Shown: positions 7,451-15,645 of the stretch, piece after piece
Position numbering within the stretch: the first letter of the stretch is position 1
How the letters are laid out: each line of letters begins with the position of its first letter
Origin: Ruegeria discodermiae
GTDB taxonomy: Bacteria > Pseudomonadota > Alphaproteobacteria > Rhodobacterales > Rhodobacteraceae
Reading direction: 5' to 3'
Assembly: GCF_030758345.1 (NCBI RefSeq)
Contig: NZ_JAVAMO010000001.1
Location: 1,116,001-1,180,000, forward strand
DNA: 64,000 bases
Notes under the pieces: model-generated
Database searches by the model: none
What the model was told of the DNA's origin: nothing
Seen by the model: the letters and a program-made list of their open reading frames with translations, nothing else
Program-made: the position numbers and the translations under genes

Positions 7451-7864
7451 TTAGGTTTTGATTTTGGAGGTCTTGTCGTCTTTGCCGTAGACAGCCCACG
7501 GCAATTGCCAGTGGGGGCCATCCTTGAAGCTCCGCCAGTCACCGCCCCACTCAATCTGTATGCCCAGCTTTTCGGCGCATTGCTTCACGACAGGGGCTAG
7601 CTCGTGGTAGTGTGGCCAATGCCAGGAAATCTGACCATCGACGTAGGGTGCGATGTCCACTGCATGGCCTGTCAGGTGGCGGCTGTTCATGGTTCTGGAC
7701 GCGCCCGAGCGAACCAACTTCCTCTGCCGATCTACGCTCCGCAGCCCCTCTAAGATAGTGAAGTCGATGGGCGTTTCTTTGATGGCAAGGTGCATCAATG
7801 AGACGATGTCAGGGTGCACGCCTTTAAGGCGCTCAAGCGAGCGCTTCGAAAATCTGAATGTCAT
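7451..7864 (-). CDS. M15-family peptidoglycan endopeptidase (endolysin)
   Basis: The 137-residue product has the zinc-peptidase signature of VanY/L-Ala-D-Glu endopeptidase endolysins: SRHLTGHAVDIAPY (His and Asp ligands, about residues 61-74) and GGDWRSFKDGPHWQL (catalytic Asp and last His ligand, about 106-120). It would cleave the peptide stem of the host wall at lysis. No signal peptide, so it depends on a holin. It heads the lysis genes. Confidence 0.88.
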   Translation of the reverse strand: MTFRFSKRSLERLKGVHPDIVSLMHLAIKETPIDFTILEGLRSVDRQRKLVRSGASRTMNSRHLTGHAVDIAPYVDGQISWHWPHYHELAPVVKQCAEKLGIQIEWGGDWRSFKDGPHWQLPWAVYGKDDKTSKIKT

Positions 7865-7880
7865 GATATTACCTCTGGGG

Positions 7881-8087
7881 TTAGTCTTTGCTGCGAAGCG
7901 CGGCTTCGATATCGTCCAGCTTGCCCATGATCTGCCGGTACTGCTCTTTGTGGAACCCTACCTGCGTTTGGAGCACGGCAATGTCTGTATCCTGCTTTGA
8001 CTGCTTTCGATGCAGTAACCAGTTCCAGCCCAGAAGCGGTGCAACCACGAAGTTAACGGCGTGGATAATCCAATCGGGAAGCGTCAT
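7881..8087 (-). CDS. Small membrane-anchored coiled-coil protein in the lysis region
   Basis: The 68-residue product has one hydrophobic helix (WIIHAVNFVVAPLLGWNWLL) followed by a heptad-like charged helix (DIAVLQTQVGFHKEQYRQ... to IEAALRSKD). This is a topology seen in small phage holin-like and i-spanin-like proteins. The ATG overlaps the upstream stop by four bases. Function inferred from location only. Confidence 0.65.
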   Translation of the reverse strand: MTLPDWIIHAVNFVVAPLLGWNWLLHRKQSKQDTDIAVLQTQVGFHKEQYRQIMGKLDDIEAALRSKD

Positions 8088-8329
8088 CTCAACCAGTCCT
8101 CAGCCTCGTGGCGCTCAACGTTGCGGCGTGACCGTTCCACTTCCCACTCCCACCACTTGCGGCAATGGTTCTCTTCACCGAACATCGAGAAAAGCGCGTC
8201 AATCCAGCGTTCTGTCCATAACTCCTCAACGTGAGACCGAGCTGAGAAAGTGATATCGGCGCTTCCGCCCAGCAAAACGTTAATCAGCCGCGAAACGACC
8301 GACAGGACTTCAAGCGCGAACCTCTTCAC
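8084..8329 (-). CDS. Conserved phage protein upstream of the lysis genes
   Basis: The 81-residue product contains VSRLINVLLGGSADITFSAR and a C-terminal HCRKWWEWEVERSRRNVE. I recall this type of small protein beside lysis genes of alphaproteobacterial phages, without known function. A GTG start at 8329, one base after the tailspike stop at 8331, is used because the only ATG in frame lies deep inside the tailspike gene. Confidence 0.65.
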   Translation of the reverse strand: MKRFALEVLSVVSRLINVLLGGSADITFSARSHVEELWTERWIDALFSMFGEENHCRKWWEWEVERSRRNVERHEAEDWLR

Positions 8330-8330
8330 G

Positions 8331-9863
8331 TCACACCACCTGCAATAGTCGCCACCAGCCATCGGTCCCGTGCGCGTCCTTGCGCTGCGTGAGCTGATCG
8401 CCGGATTCATTGAACTTTATCCTTAAGCTGCTGTAGCGGTTGGTGATCTGGACCAGGCGGCCACCAGAGATGAACGAGCCGTCCCTAGCGCGCACGTCGT
8501 GAACCGGGCTCACCATCCACTGACCCGCATAGTTGGCGCTGCCCGTTCCGGGGCTGTCGAACACAGCACAGAACTTGTTGTTGCCGCGCCCGTCATCGCG
8601 CACCCGCAGGATTTTATTGGAGGCAACATTCGTCAGGAGCGAGAACCCGACCTCGTCAGAAATATCCCACAGGTCACGATCTGTCCCCGTCAGCGCGCTC
8701 CCCTCCACCAGTGCGTCCTCAGTGGTGTCGGTCGCGACCATGTAGAGGCCGGTCTTCACGTTTTGAATGCGATACCGCCCAGCAGGAACCGCTACGGCGT
8801 CCCAGTCTTCGAGAGCAAGGCGGCTGCCCCATTCCACCACCATTACGGACTTGTAAGTCGTCGGGAACATATCATCGTCGTTGCCGCTGTATGGGGTATC
8901 GCGGCAGTCCAGCATATCCTGTGACCCGACCTCGCCAAGATCATTGATCCCCCACATCTGATAGAGGCCGTAGAACCCATCGCCGGTATCGATGAACGAT
9001 AGCTGCCACGTCCCGCCCTCAGTGGGATCACGAAGCATGACGGGGCGCGGGTACTTCTCCCAAGTGTTGTCTGTCTGATCGATAAGCGAAAGCGGCGTGC
9101 GGAACAGCGTCATGCCTTCCGGCCAGTCAGGATGATCGACAGTACCAATCGACGGCACCAGCATGTAAGCATAGGTGGCGTCCTGCCAGCCTCGGCCCGT
9201 CACATGGCTGTAGCGGTCAATCTCGCCATCAACGCCAGTGGGCTGCATGATGTCATTCTGACCGGTCCAGGTATCACCGAGGCCTGTCGCAGAGCGCCGC
9301 ACCCGCTTTCCGTTTCCGAGCAGGGGATCATCGGCATTAACACCTCCAGCGAAAAAGAAGTTGCCGTTATGGTGGTAGATCGCCGCAATGTTCGATCCCC
9401 AAATGCCCCCATTCCAAAGACATTCCCCGTCGAAGTTGAGCGCCGGGGTAACAGGATCGAAGGTAAACCTCACCAAACGCTGTCCGGCCTCTGCAATCAT
9501 TACATAGAGGTAGACGGTGCCAGCGACATTGATCGCGTGCATGTCGCCCCATTTTTCTGCGGCGGTTGCGGTTAGGCCCGGCTCTGTAGCGGCAAGAACA
9601 TCAGGCGTATCAACAAGTGGGTTTGTCCGCCAATCCCCCTTCCAACCCGGCTTACCGAAGTCAGCAAGAGGCGTAGACATCATGCTTAGTTGAAACTCGC
9701 CCCCTGCGGTCTCCCGCATGTCGATGCCGCGATAGAAGACATAGACAGTATCGTTAAGAACCACCGGAGTGCAGGACAGAGCCCCCATGCCGTCCCATTC
9801 GCCGGATCGGGTTGTATTGCCCCCTGCCCTGATTGATCTCTCGTTAACGCGCTGTGGAAACAT
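8331..9863 (-). CDS. Tailspike-like protein: glycosidase-type beta-propeller plus ricin-type lectin domain
   Basis: A 510-residue protein. Residues about 20-365 look like a five-bladed GH43/GH117-type propeller: repeated blade motifs such as DTVYVFYRGID, GTVYLYVMIAEAG, HNGNFFFAGGVNADDPL and TWQLSFIDTGDGFYGLYQMWG. Residues about 370-505 resemble a ricin-type beta-trefoil (AGRYRIQNVKTGLYMVATD, VASNKILRVRDDGRGNNKF, GGRLVQITNRYSSLRIK). In a short-tailed phage at this position this most likely binds and cuts host surface polysaccharide. The enzymatic class and catalytic residues cannot be fixed by eye. Confidence 0.72.
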   Translation of the reverse strand: MFPQRVNERSIRAGGNTTRSGEWDGMGALSCTPVVLNDTVYVFYRGIDMRETAGGEFQLSMMSTPLADFGKPGWKGDWRTNPLVDTPDVLAATEPGLTATAAEKWGDMHAINVAGTVYLYVMIAEAGQRLVRFTFDPVTPALNFDGECLWNGGIWGSNIAAIYHHNGNFFFAGGVNADDPLLGNGKRVRRSATGLGDTWTGQNDIMQPTGVDGEIDRYSHVTGRGWQDATYAYMLVPSIGTVDHPDWPEGMTLFRTPLSLIDQTDNTWEKYPRPVMLRDPTEGGTWQLSFIDTGDGFYGLYQMWGINDLGEVGSQDMLDCRDTPYSGNDDDMFPTTYKSVMVVEWGSRLALEDWDAVAVPAGRYRIQNVKTGLYMVATDTTEDALVEGSALTGTDRDLWDISDEVGFSLLTNVASNKILRVRDDGRGNNKFCAVFDSPGTGSANYAGQWMVSPVHDVRARDGSFISGGRLVQITNRYSSLRIKFNESGDQLTQRKDAHGTDGWWRLLQVV

Positions 9864-9866
9864 GAC

Positions 9867-10769
9867 TTAATTCCCGAAAGCGACATAGAAGACGGTGCGC
9901 GCTACGCGCGTGGTTCCGGTGTTGTCCTTCCGGTTCACGGCAACGTCAAAGCCAGTGATGGTGCGGTTCTCGGTGATAATTTCGCGGACATTGGTGTCGA
10001 CGGGTCCATTACCGCTCGTGAGAACCCCGTGGATTTCTGTCGAAAATGGCGTGTCAAACACGACAGCGGTGGTCCCGGACGTCGTGGTAGTTACAAATCC
10101 TAACCTGATCTGGGTGACGGTTGAATCTGTATAAGCCGACGGCAGGTTGAGCGAATGCTGGTTGCCTCCTGATGCCCCTGCAAAGCCCATCATTTCCTGC
10201 AGTTGAGCGTTCCCCATATTGATAGGGGTGGCAAGGCTGTCGGTCGGATTGCCGACAACAGTTCGAGCCGTCATCTGCACAAGACGATCAACAGCGACCT
10301 GATTGACCGCATCGTCAATCTTTGCGCCTGCAATTGCTACTGCGTCGTCTGCTGTGTACCGGTCCACCCATCCAGAAGAAGTTTTCTCAAACTTCGAAGT
10401 TGGTGACTCAAGCACAGTGCCATTTTCGTAATTGGCACCATAGTTTGTCAGGTAAAGTTGAAGCTCTGCATCCGAAGCGAACGTGATGGTGTTGTTCTCT
10501 TGGTGGATGTTGTCAGCTTCGTAGATTGTGACGTCGCTCGCATCCTTGACGACAAACTTGTAGACGCCAGCCGCCGCATAGACCTGCGCAAAGAACCCTG
10601 CGGCATCGGCAACAATGGGCTGGGTGTGAGGTGTGGTCAACGCGATGTCCGAGTACACCGTTTTGTCGGTGGTGGAACCGCCCTCATAGACGTACATCCG
10701 AGCGCCGGATACAGGGTCGCCGTTGCTGTCCAACGCGCGAGGGACAGCCTCAAAGTCTGATCTTGCCAT
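9867..10769 (-). CDS. Tail fibre protein with N-terminal anchoring domain
   Basis: A 300-residue protein. The N-terminus (ALDSNGDPVSGARMYVYEGG, then a propeptide-like AGFFAQVYAAAGVYKFVVKD) matches the head-binding/anchor domain found in many podovirus spikes. The middle is helical, and the end (RTITGFDVAVNRKDNTGTTR to VFYVAFGN) resembles the gp53-like fibre tip that carries receptor specificity. It precedes the glycosidase-like spike by three bases, so the two may assemble together. Confidence 0.75.
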   Translation of the reverse strand: MARSDFEAVPRALDSNGDPVSGARMYVYEGGSTTDKTVYSDIALTTPHTQPIVADAAGFFAQVYAAAGVYKFVVKDASDVTIYEADNIHQENNTITFASDAELQLYLTNYGANYENGTVLESPTSKFEKTSSGWVDRYTADDAVAIAGAKIDDAVNQVAVDRLVQMTARTVVGNPTDSLATPINMGNAQLQEMMGFAGASGGNQHSLNLPSAYTDSTVTQIRLGFVTTTTSGTTAVVFDTPFSTEIHGVLTSGNGPVDTNVREIITENRTITGFDVAVNRKDNTGTTRVARTVFYVAFGN

Positions 10770-10779
10770 GTGTTATCCC

Positions 10780-11355
10780 CTAGAAATAAGACGCTTCACG
10801 CGCCCTGCGACTGCGATTTATGCCGTCGTTGTGGCTGCCAAGCGCCATTATCGCGCCTCTGGCGTCTCCGCCGGTCCTGAGGGCATTCGTGACCCCGGAT
10901 AGATCGTCATCCCACGCTCCTGCTCCGTAGTTGTAAGCAAGAGATACAAGCGCGGCTTGCTGCTGAGGATGAAGCGCGTTGAACTGATCCTGTCCAATCG
11001 CATTGACAGCAGAGGGCATGAATTCGGTATTGACCCGGCGCATCAGGTCACGCTCGGCGGCTTCGCGATCCACGCTCATCCCCTGTCGAACCGGGATCAC
11101 CGTTCCATCCTCAAGCGTGACGGTGTCCGACCCGTACCCAGCCCGATAGGCGTTCACGTCCCAATAGGGGCTTTCCCGGTAGCCTTCAAAATCACGGATC
11201 AGGCCGAGAATTGCATTGTCACCTTGCGGCGCGGTCTGACCGGTGCTCTGGGTCGTCTGATTTCCACCGGCCAACGCATTTCTCAGATGCATCACGTTGG
11301 CATAGGTCGAGAGCGCGTTGCCCGAGATGTTCGGTCCGCGAATTTCTGGAAGCAT
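10780..11355 (-). CDS. Virion-associated GH24-type lysozyme
   Basis: A 191-residue protein. After a roughly 50-residue N-terminal extension rich in Gln/Thr comes IRDFEGYRESPYWDVNAYRA, in which the catalytic Glu and Asp are spaced as in T4 lysozyme (E-x8-D); it continues AGYGSDTVT. The usual third catalytic-cleft Thr (as T26 in T4) is replaced by Ala/Arg in this subfamily. The C-terminal part (ALHPQQQAALVSLAYNYGAG) is the standard helix. Located among ejection-protein genes rather than in the lysis cassette, it probably opens the wall locally during DNA entry. Confidence 0.82.
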   Translation of the reverse strand: MLPEIRGPNISGNALSTYANVMHLRNALAGGNQTTQSTGQTAPQGDNAILGLIRDFEGYRESPYWDVNAYRAGYGSDTVTLEDGTVIPVRQGMSVDREAAERDLMRRVNTEFMPSAVNAIGQDQFNALHPQQQAALVSLAYNYGAGAWDDDLSGVTNALRTGGDARGAIMALGSHNDGINRSRRAREASYF

Positions 11356-11363
11356 GGGGCCTC

Positions 11364-13235
11364 CTATCGTGTCTGCCAGATGGGTGGACGCCGGTCAGTA
11401 TTGGCGCTGGGTGAGACTGTCGCGGCATCTGCTGCGGCCAGTCTGAGGATCGTCTGGGCATCCATGGCATAGGGCGAGCCACCGCGAGCAATGGTCTGCA
11501 TGGCCTTGTAGTCGCCCCGTGCGGCCCTGTTGGCGGCTTTTAACCAGCGCTCAGAGGTCAGCGCCCGTGCTGAGATGTTTGCGGCACCTACAGCAGCGGC
11601 TGTGGCCCCTACGTCCACTCCAGCGCCGAACACAATGGCGAGCCAGGTTTCTACTGTGCCGGTATTGGAAAAGTTTCGCTCTGCGTTGGCGTTCTTCAAT
11701 CCCTCGGACACCTTGGCCAGCTTATCCAACTGCACACGCGCCTTGGGTGTAACCAGCACACCCTTTGCGTCTGAAGACATCTTGTTCCACTCGGTCAAGA
11801 ATATGCTTGGTGAAAAAACGTCACCGGCCGCGTTCTGCTGACCCGCTGGGGCTTTGCCGAGGCGGTCAATGATACTGGCCGAAACCGTGTTCCATTCCTC
11901 AGTTGGCATGGATTTCCTGATCTTGCGCATCCTGGTCACATCGGCAGTGGCGCGATCTGCCTTGGCCATATTCACGAACGCCTCGAATGCACGCTCAGGA
12001 CTGTCTGCCTTGATTGTTTTGTCTAGAGCGCCCTGAATGTGCTGAGCGCCCTTGCGGTAGTGCGTATTGGCGGTTTTCCATGCGGCCTCAGCCTGTGGCC
12101 CGGCCTGCTTGACTGCGGCCTCCATGTCAGAGGTCAGCTGAGCATACATCTGCTTCAGACGCCCTTCGCCCATGTCTGAAAGCGGCCCCTTTTGACGTCC
12201 GATACTTTCCCCGATGCTGGACCGAAGATCGCTCATCGCACGCCAGGTCAGGCCGCCCTCTAAATCCTGACCGATGCTTGCGAAGCGGTTCAGGCCAAGC
12301 TCTCGCTGAATGCTGGGTTGACCCTCATATTTGGCCATCATGTCGTTGATAAACTGGACCGTGTTCGGTGACTCCACCCGCACAGTTTCAGGCACATGCT
12401 TGCCGACCTGATTGTAGAGCCGTGTTGAAACTTTCTCGAAGCGCTGAACAAATTTTCCCAATCCGCCCTGCAAGGCCTCGCCTGCGCCCGCAGCATCGCT
12501 CGCGGGGCCGATACCTCGACGCACTTTGTCGAATGCTTCTTCAACATCCCCGACAAACCGGGTCGCGTCCCGCTCAAGAACCTTACCAACACCCGGCACC
12601 TTTTCGAGGAAGGCCCCCGCTTGCGCCTTGGTCTTGCTGGTGGCCCCGAGGCTTGGGACTATCCCAAGATCATCAGCCGCCCTTGCAATCTCCTGCCTCG
12701 GCGTCGGGGGTTTGGCTGCCTTTTCCGCTGCTCTTGCAACTTTACCTGCCGCTGTAACACCGCTTGATACACCCGCCATTTCAGGCACAGCCACCTCGCC
12801 CATCATCATGAGGTCACGGGCGAGCTTTTTCTCGTTCGTAGGGCTTCCGCCGAGGGTTTCGCCAACAAGGCCCGCTCCAAATGCGTACGTGGTGCCTGCT
12901 GCGGAAAGGGCTGTTTGCCCAGCCGCCAAAGCCCGTTCTCCCAGGCTGTTCTCCGGGTCCATCACCTCACCAGCAAAATGCTTGGTGGCCGCGAGCGGCT
13001 GCTTTGTTGCTGCTCTGATGGTGTCGCCAAACCGATCAACTTGAGGCGTGGCGACGTCCTGAGAGGGGTCGTATGCAACGGGAGCAAGGTTCCCGGTACC
13101 CGCTACATCCTCCTGCGTAACGGGTGGGGCCTGCAGGAGCGACTGCGCCATCTGCACCAATTCACGCGCTGCATTGGTATCACCGGCGTTCTCAGCGTTT
13201 TCCGCTGCACCCATGAGTTCTTGAAAAGTTGCCAT
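11364..13235 (-). CDS. Large internal virion (ejection) protein
   Basis: The 623-residue, Ala-rich, mostly helical product starts MATFQELMGAAENAENAGD. It has a hydrophobic segment near residues 105-130 (AAGTTYAFGAGLVGETLGG) and another near 545-570 (VETWLAIVFGAGVDVGATAAAVG). Size, composition and place after two DNA-transfer proteins fit the third ejection protein of P22-like phages, which enters the cell with the DNA to form a trans-envelope channel. No direct sequence signature fixes this. Confidence 0.65.
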   Translation of the reverse strand: MATFQELMGAAENAENAGDTNAARELVQMAQSLLQAPPVTQEDVAGTGNLAPVAYDPSQDVATPQVDRFGDTIRAATKQPLAATKHFAGEVMDPENSLGERALAAGQTALSAAGTTYAFGAGLVGETLGGSPTNEKKLARDLMMMGEVAVPEMAGVSSGVTAAGKVARAAEKAAKPPTPRQEIARAADDLGIVPSLGATSKTKAQAGAFLEKVPGVGKVLERDATRFVGDVEEAFDKVRRGIGPASDAAGAGEALQGGLGKFVQRFEKVSTRLYNQVGKHVPETVRVESPNTVQFINDMMAKYEGQPSIQRELGLNRFASIGQDLEGGLTWRAMSDLRSSIGESIGRQKGPLSDMGEGRLKQMYAQLTSDMEAAVKQAGPQAEAAWKTANTHYRKGAQHIQGALDKTIKADSPERAFEAFVNMAKADRATADVTRMRKIRKSMPTEEWNTVSASIIDRLGKAPAGQQNAAGDVFSPSIFLTEWNKMSSDAKGVLVTPKARVQLDKLAKVSEGLKNANAERNFSNTGTVETWLAIVFGAGVDVGATAAAVGAANISARALTSERWLKAANRAARGDYKAMQTIARGGSPYAMDAQTILRLAAADAATVSPSANTDRRPPIWQTR

Positions 13236-13255
13236 GCCGCCCCCATGCTAAGGGT

Positions 13256-13504
13256 ATGATTTTACGCTGGACGCCGCACAAAACGGCTATTTGCATTGCC
13301 CTAGGCCTATTAGCCGCGTGGTCGGGAATCGCCGTTCACACTCTTGGTGCAGATTGGTGGATACCAACCATTTGGCCTGCGATATTCGTTACTTACGTGG
13401 TGTTTCTCATTATCCGCTGGGAGTGGCGTATTTTTCGAAGATCGCCTTCTGACGATCATTCTGAAACTGGAATTGCGAACCAGGATCGACCTCCAGCTCG
13501 CTAG
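13256..13504 (+). CDS. Counter-oriented two-helix membrane protein (possible moron)
   Basis: An 82-residue frame on the plus strand inside the minus-strand ejection-gene block. It fills the 174-base gap between two late genes and overlaps the 3' end of the next one by 95 bases. It has two strong transmembrane helices (AICIALGLLAAWSGIAVHTL and IPTIWPAIFVTYVVFLIIRW) and a basic, hydrophilic tail. The DNA looks less GC-rich than its neighbours. No good ribosome site is seen, so the call stays tentative. Such lone membrane genes in late operons often act in the lysogen, for instance in superinfection exclusion. Confidence 0.45.
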   Translation: MILRWTPHKTAICIALGLLAAWSGIAVHTLGADWWIPTIWPAIFVTYVVFLIIRWEWRIFRRSPSDDHSETGIANQDRPPAR

Positions 13505-14519
13505 GTGCCTCGGTTTGACCAGGAGGGGCAAACCTGTTTCCTGACGCAGCAGAAACTGCCTGAGCCCATTGGTCGCGAAGCTGCTTCTTATAAGCAACCG
13601 TTTCGGGTGTATCCCCCGCCTCCGCGAAGTACGTTCTCACAACACGCTCAATTTCAGGCTGGGTTGCCGCCGCACCGGTGGACAATCGCAACGCACCTTC
13701 GGCCCACGCCGCTGCCGCCGCCCGATACTTTTGCATATCCTCGCTGCGGACAAAGTTTCCGAACGTGCCAAGGCTGTCTGCCGCTTTATCCCTGAGGTTG
13801 GCGGGATTAAACTGCTCTTCTAAGCCATTGATAACAGGCATAGTGCTGTCCATCATCGACCCGAATAGAGCAATTTGCGACTGCTTCTCGGAAAGCTTGA
13901 CGGGTTTCTGACCCCCTGTCCCGAACTCAATACTGCCATCAGGCCCAACGCTTAGGGAGGTTCCGCCTGTCCGTAGGGGCGTGCCCTCGGGCAATATGCC
14001 TGCATCGATGTCGGCCTGCACCTTGCCCGGCCCCGACATAGGCTTCGGCCCCGCCTGACTCTCCAAGATGTCCGCAGCGGTCGCATAACGATTCAGCCAC
14101 GCATCCTTGTTTTCAAACTGACCCACGAGGTCTTGAGCGCCGAACTGAGTTGCAATCGCGTCCCACTGTTCCGGGGTTTGAGCCGAAGAAGCGGCAAACA
14201 CGCCCTGCCTGATTTGTTCCGCCTCTTTCGCAGCCTGGGCAGCATCAAGGGATGCCGCGTACTTCTGCACATCCAGATCGAACTGCTTGGCCATACGCGC
14301 CTCTTGACGCTCGCGGAACCCATAATCCCGCTCATTGTTGCGGATGCTTATCGCCTGGCCTGCATCAACACCAGCCAAGGCATTCATGGCGTTCGGGTCT
14401 CCGGCAAGGATGCCCTGACCGTGTTCCTGGTAAACGTCGCGCAAGGCGTTTTGCTGACGAACGCGGTTCATGACCGCAGCCGTGCCGACGCCCCGCGTGA
14501 TGCCGTCTAGGATGCTCAT
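13410..14519 (-). CDS. Phage DNA-injection (ejection) protein
   Basis: A 369-residue helical, Gln/Ala-rich product. The N-terminal part is long amphipathic helices (QAISIRNNERDYGFRERQEA), a glycine-containing linker follows (TSLSVGPDGSIEFGTGGQKP), and the C-terminal domain has AWAEGALRLSTGAAATQPEI, a segment I know from injection proteins of P22-like podoviruses. The ATG overlaps the stop of the upstream DNA-transfer gene by four bases. Confidence 0.68.
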   Translation of the reverse strand: MSILDGITRGVGTAAVMNRVRQQNALRDVYQEHGQGILAGDPNAMNALAGVDAGQAISIRNNERDYGFRERQEARMAKQFDLDVQKYAASLDAAQAAKEAEQIRQGVFAASSAQTPEQWDAIATQFGAQDLVGQFENKDAWLNRYATAADILESQAGPKPMSGPGKVQADIDAGILPEGTPLRTGGTSLSVGPDGSIEFGTGGQKPVKLSEKQSQIALFGSMMDSTMPVINGLEEQFNPANLRDKAADSLGTFGNFVRSEDMQKYRAAAAAWAEGALRLSTGAAATQPEIERVVRTYFAEAGDTPETVAYKKQLRDQWAQAVSAASGNRFAPPGQTEAPSELEVDPGSQFQFQNDRQKAIFEKYATPSG

Positions 14520-15250
14520 GCGAATGCCCCCAACTGGTTCATCATGTAGAGGCCACCAACATCACCGAGAGTGTTATTGAAGGCGTTGGCGGTGTTCGTG
14601 TAGCCAGAAGCGCGCGCATTACCTGCATTCAGGAAGGCATTAGACGCTCCGGCTGCATAGTTCTGTCCTGCGCCAATCTGCTGGTTGGTTGCAGTCTGTC
14701 CCGTGCCCGAGATAGACGCCAGCCGGTTGAACGCGTTCCCGTATTCCTGAGACGCAAGCCCGCTGGCATAGTCCCCGATGCCCTTCATCGTAGCGCCGGA
14801 TAGACGGAGACCACGTGCCGCAGCCGCCCGCTCCATCGCCTTGGTGCCCTCATCCAGGCGGAACTGATAACCGGGGTCCTGCTCGAAGCTGAACCGCCGA
14901 CGGTCCATCATGCGCTGCGCACCACGCTTTTTGTCGAATGACCTGATGACCTTACCGAAGTTGTTCTGGACTTCCCAAGCGCCATCATTGTTGTGCACGC
15001 TCAGCCGGTTGCCCGCGCTCCCAAACGACGGCATGTCGCCAATGCCTGCCATACCCTGCATGGCCGCAAGTGCGTTGTTGCCCGCATGGCGTTGCGGTTC
15101 GGTCAGCTTGACAGAGCGGTCAAACATGTACTTGTTGACCGCTGCGGAACGGTCTGCGGCTTCCACGTGCGCGTCTGCCGCCTTGTCGGAGCTTCTCGCA
15201 CTAAGTGCGCCGCCAAGAAGGGAACCACCGATAAGTGCGCCTATGCCCAT
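14516..15250 (-). CDS. DNA transfer protein (P22 gp7-like)
   Basis: The 244-residue product begins with a glycine-rich hydrophobic stretch (MGIGALIGGSLLGGALSARS) and has the conserved core DPGYQFRLDEGTKAMERAAA followed by RGLRLSGATMKGIGDYASG. This core is typical of short-tailed phage DNA-transfer proteins that are ejected ahead of the genome. ATG 15250 has ggtggaag upstream; a GTG three codons earlier is an alternative. It overlaps the preceding gene by 10 bases. Confidence 0.78.
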   Translation of the reverse strand: MGIGALIGGSLLGGALSARSSDKAADAHVEAADRSAAVNKYMFDRSVKLTEPQRHAGNNALAAMQGMAGIGDMPSFGSAGNRLSVHNNDGAWEVQNNFGKVIRSFDKKRGAQRMMDRRRFSFEQDPGYQFRLDEGTKAMERAAAARGLRLSGATMKGIGDYASGLASQEYGNAFNRLASISGTGQTATNQQIGAGQNYAAGASNAFLNAGNARASGYTNTANAFNNTLGDVGGLYMMNQLGAFA

Positions 15251-15645
15251 TTCTTCCACCCCTGTAGAATTACGTCGCCTTCAGGCAGTGGCATGCGTCC
15301 ATACTCGAAAAACCCGAGGCGGCGCGCAAATGCGATAGCTGCTCTGTTGGTAGCGGGCGTCCAGCCCGTGATTAACTTTGCGTCACTGGCGTCCCAGAAC
15401 GCGCTTAAAACGGCGGTTGCTGGCCTCGTCAGCCTTCCCCACCCTACAGGCTTTACGCCGTAGTGAGCGTTGAACACGCCCGGCCAAAGGCCATAGACAA
15501 ACACTCCGCAAACCGGACCGCTGGCCCAGAACTCCATTGGCTGCTCATCCGTCAGGTCTTCCGGCGTGAAGCCGATTTGCTGTGATCGGTGCTGGAAGAA
15601 CTCTCGCGCTTCACCCGCACTGATCCTCACGACTTCACTAGCCAA
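15241..15645 (-). CDS. GNAT-like fold phage protein
   Basis: A 134-residue product with an acetyltransferase-like C-terminal half: LITGWTPATNRAAIAFARRL followed by GFFEYGRMPLPEGDVILQGW, which resembles the acetyl-CoA-binding helix and last strands of GNAT enzymes. Proteins of this kind occur beside ejection genes in P22- and T7-like phages (P22 gp14/T7 gp13 position), where they are assembly factors rather than proven enzymes. Role inferred from position. Confidence 0.68.
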   Translation of the reverse strand: MASEVVRISAGEAREFFQHRSQQIGFTPEDLTDEQPMEFWASGPVCGVFVYGLWPGVFNAHYGVKPVGWGRLTRPATAVLSAFWDASDAKLITGWTPATNRAAIAFARRLGFFEYGRMPLPEGDVILQGWKKWA

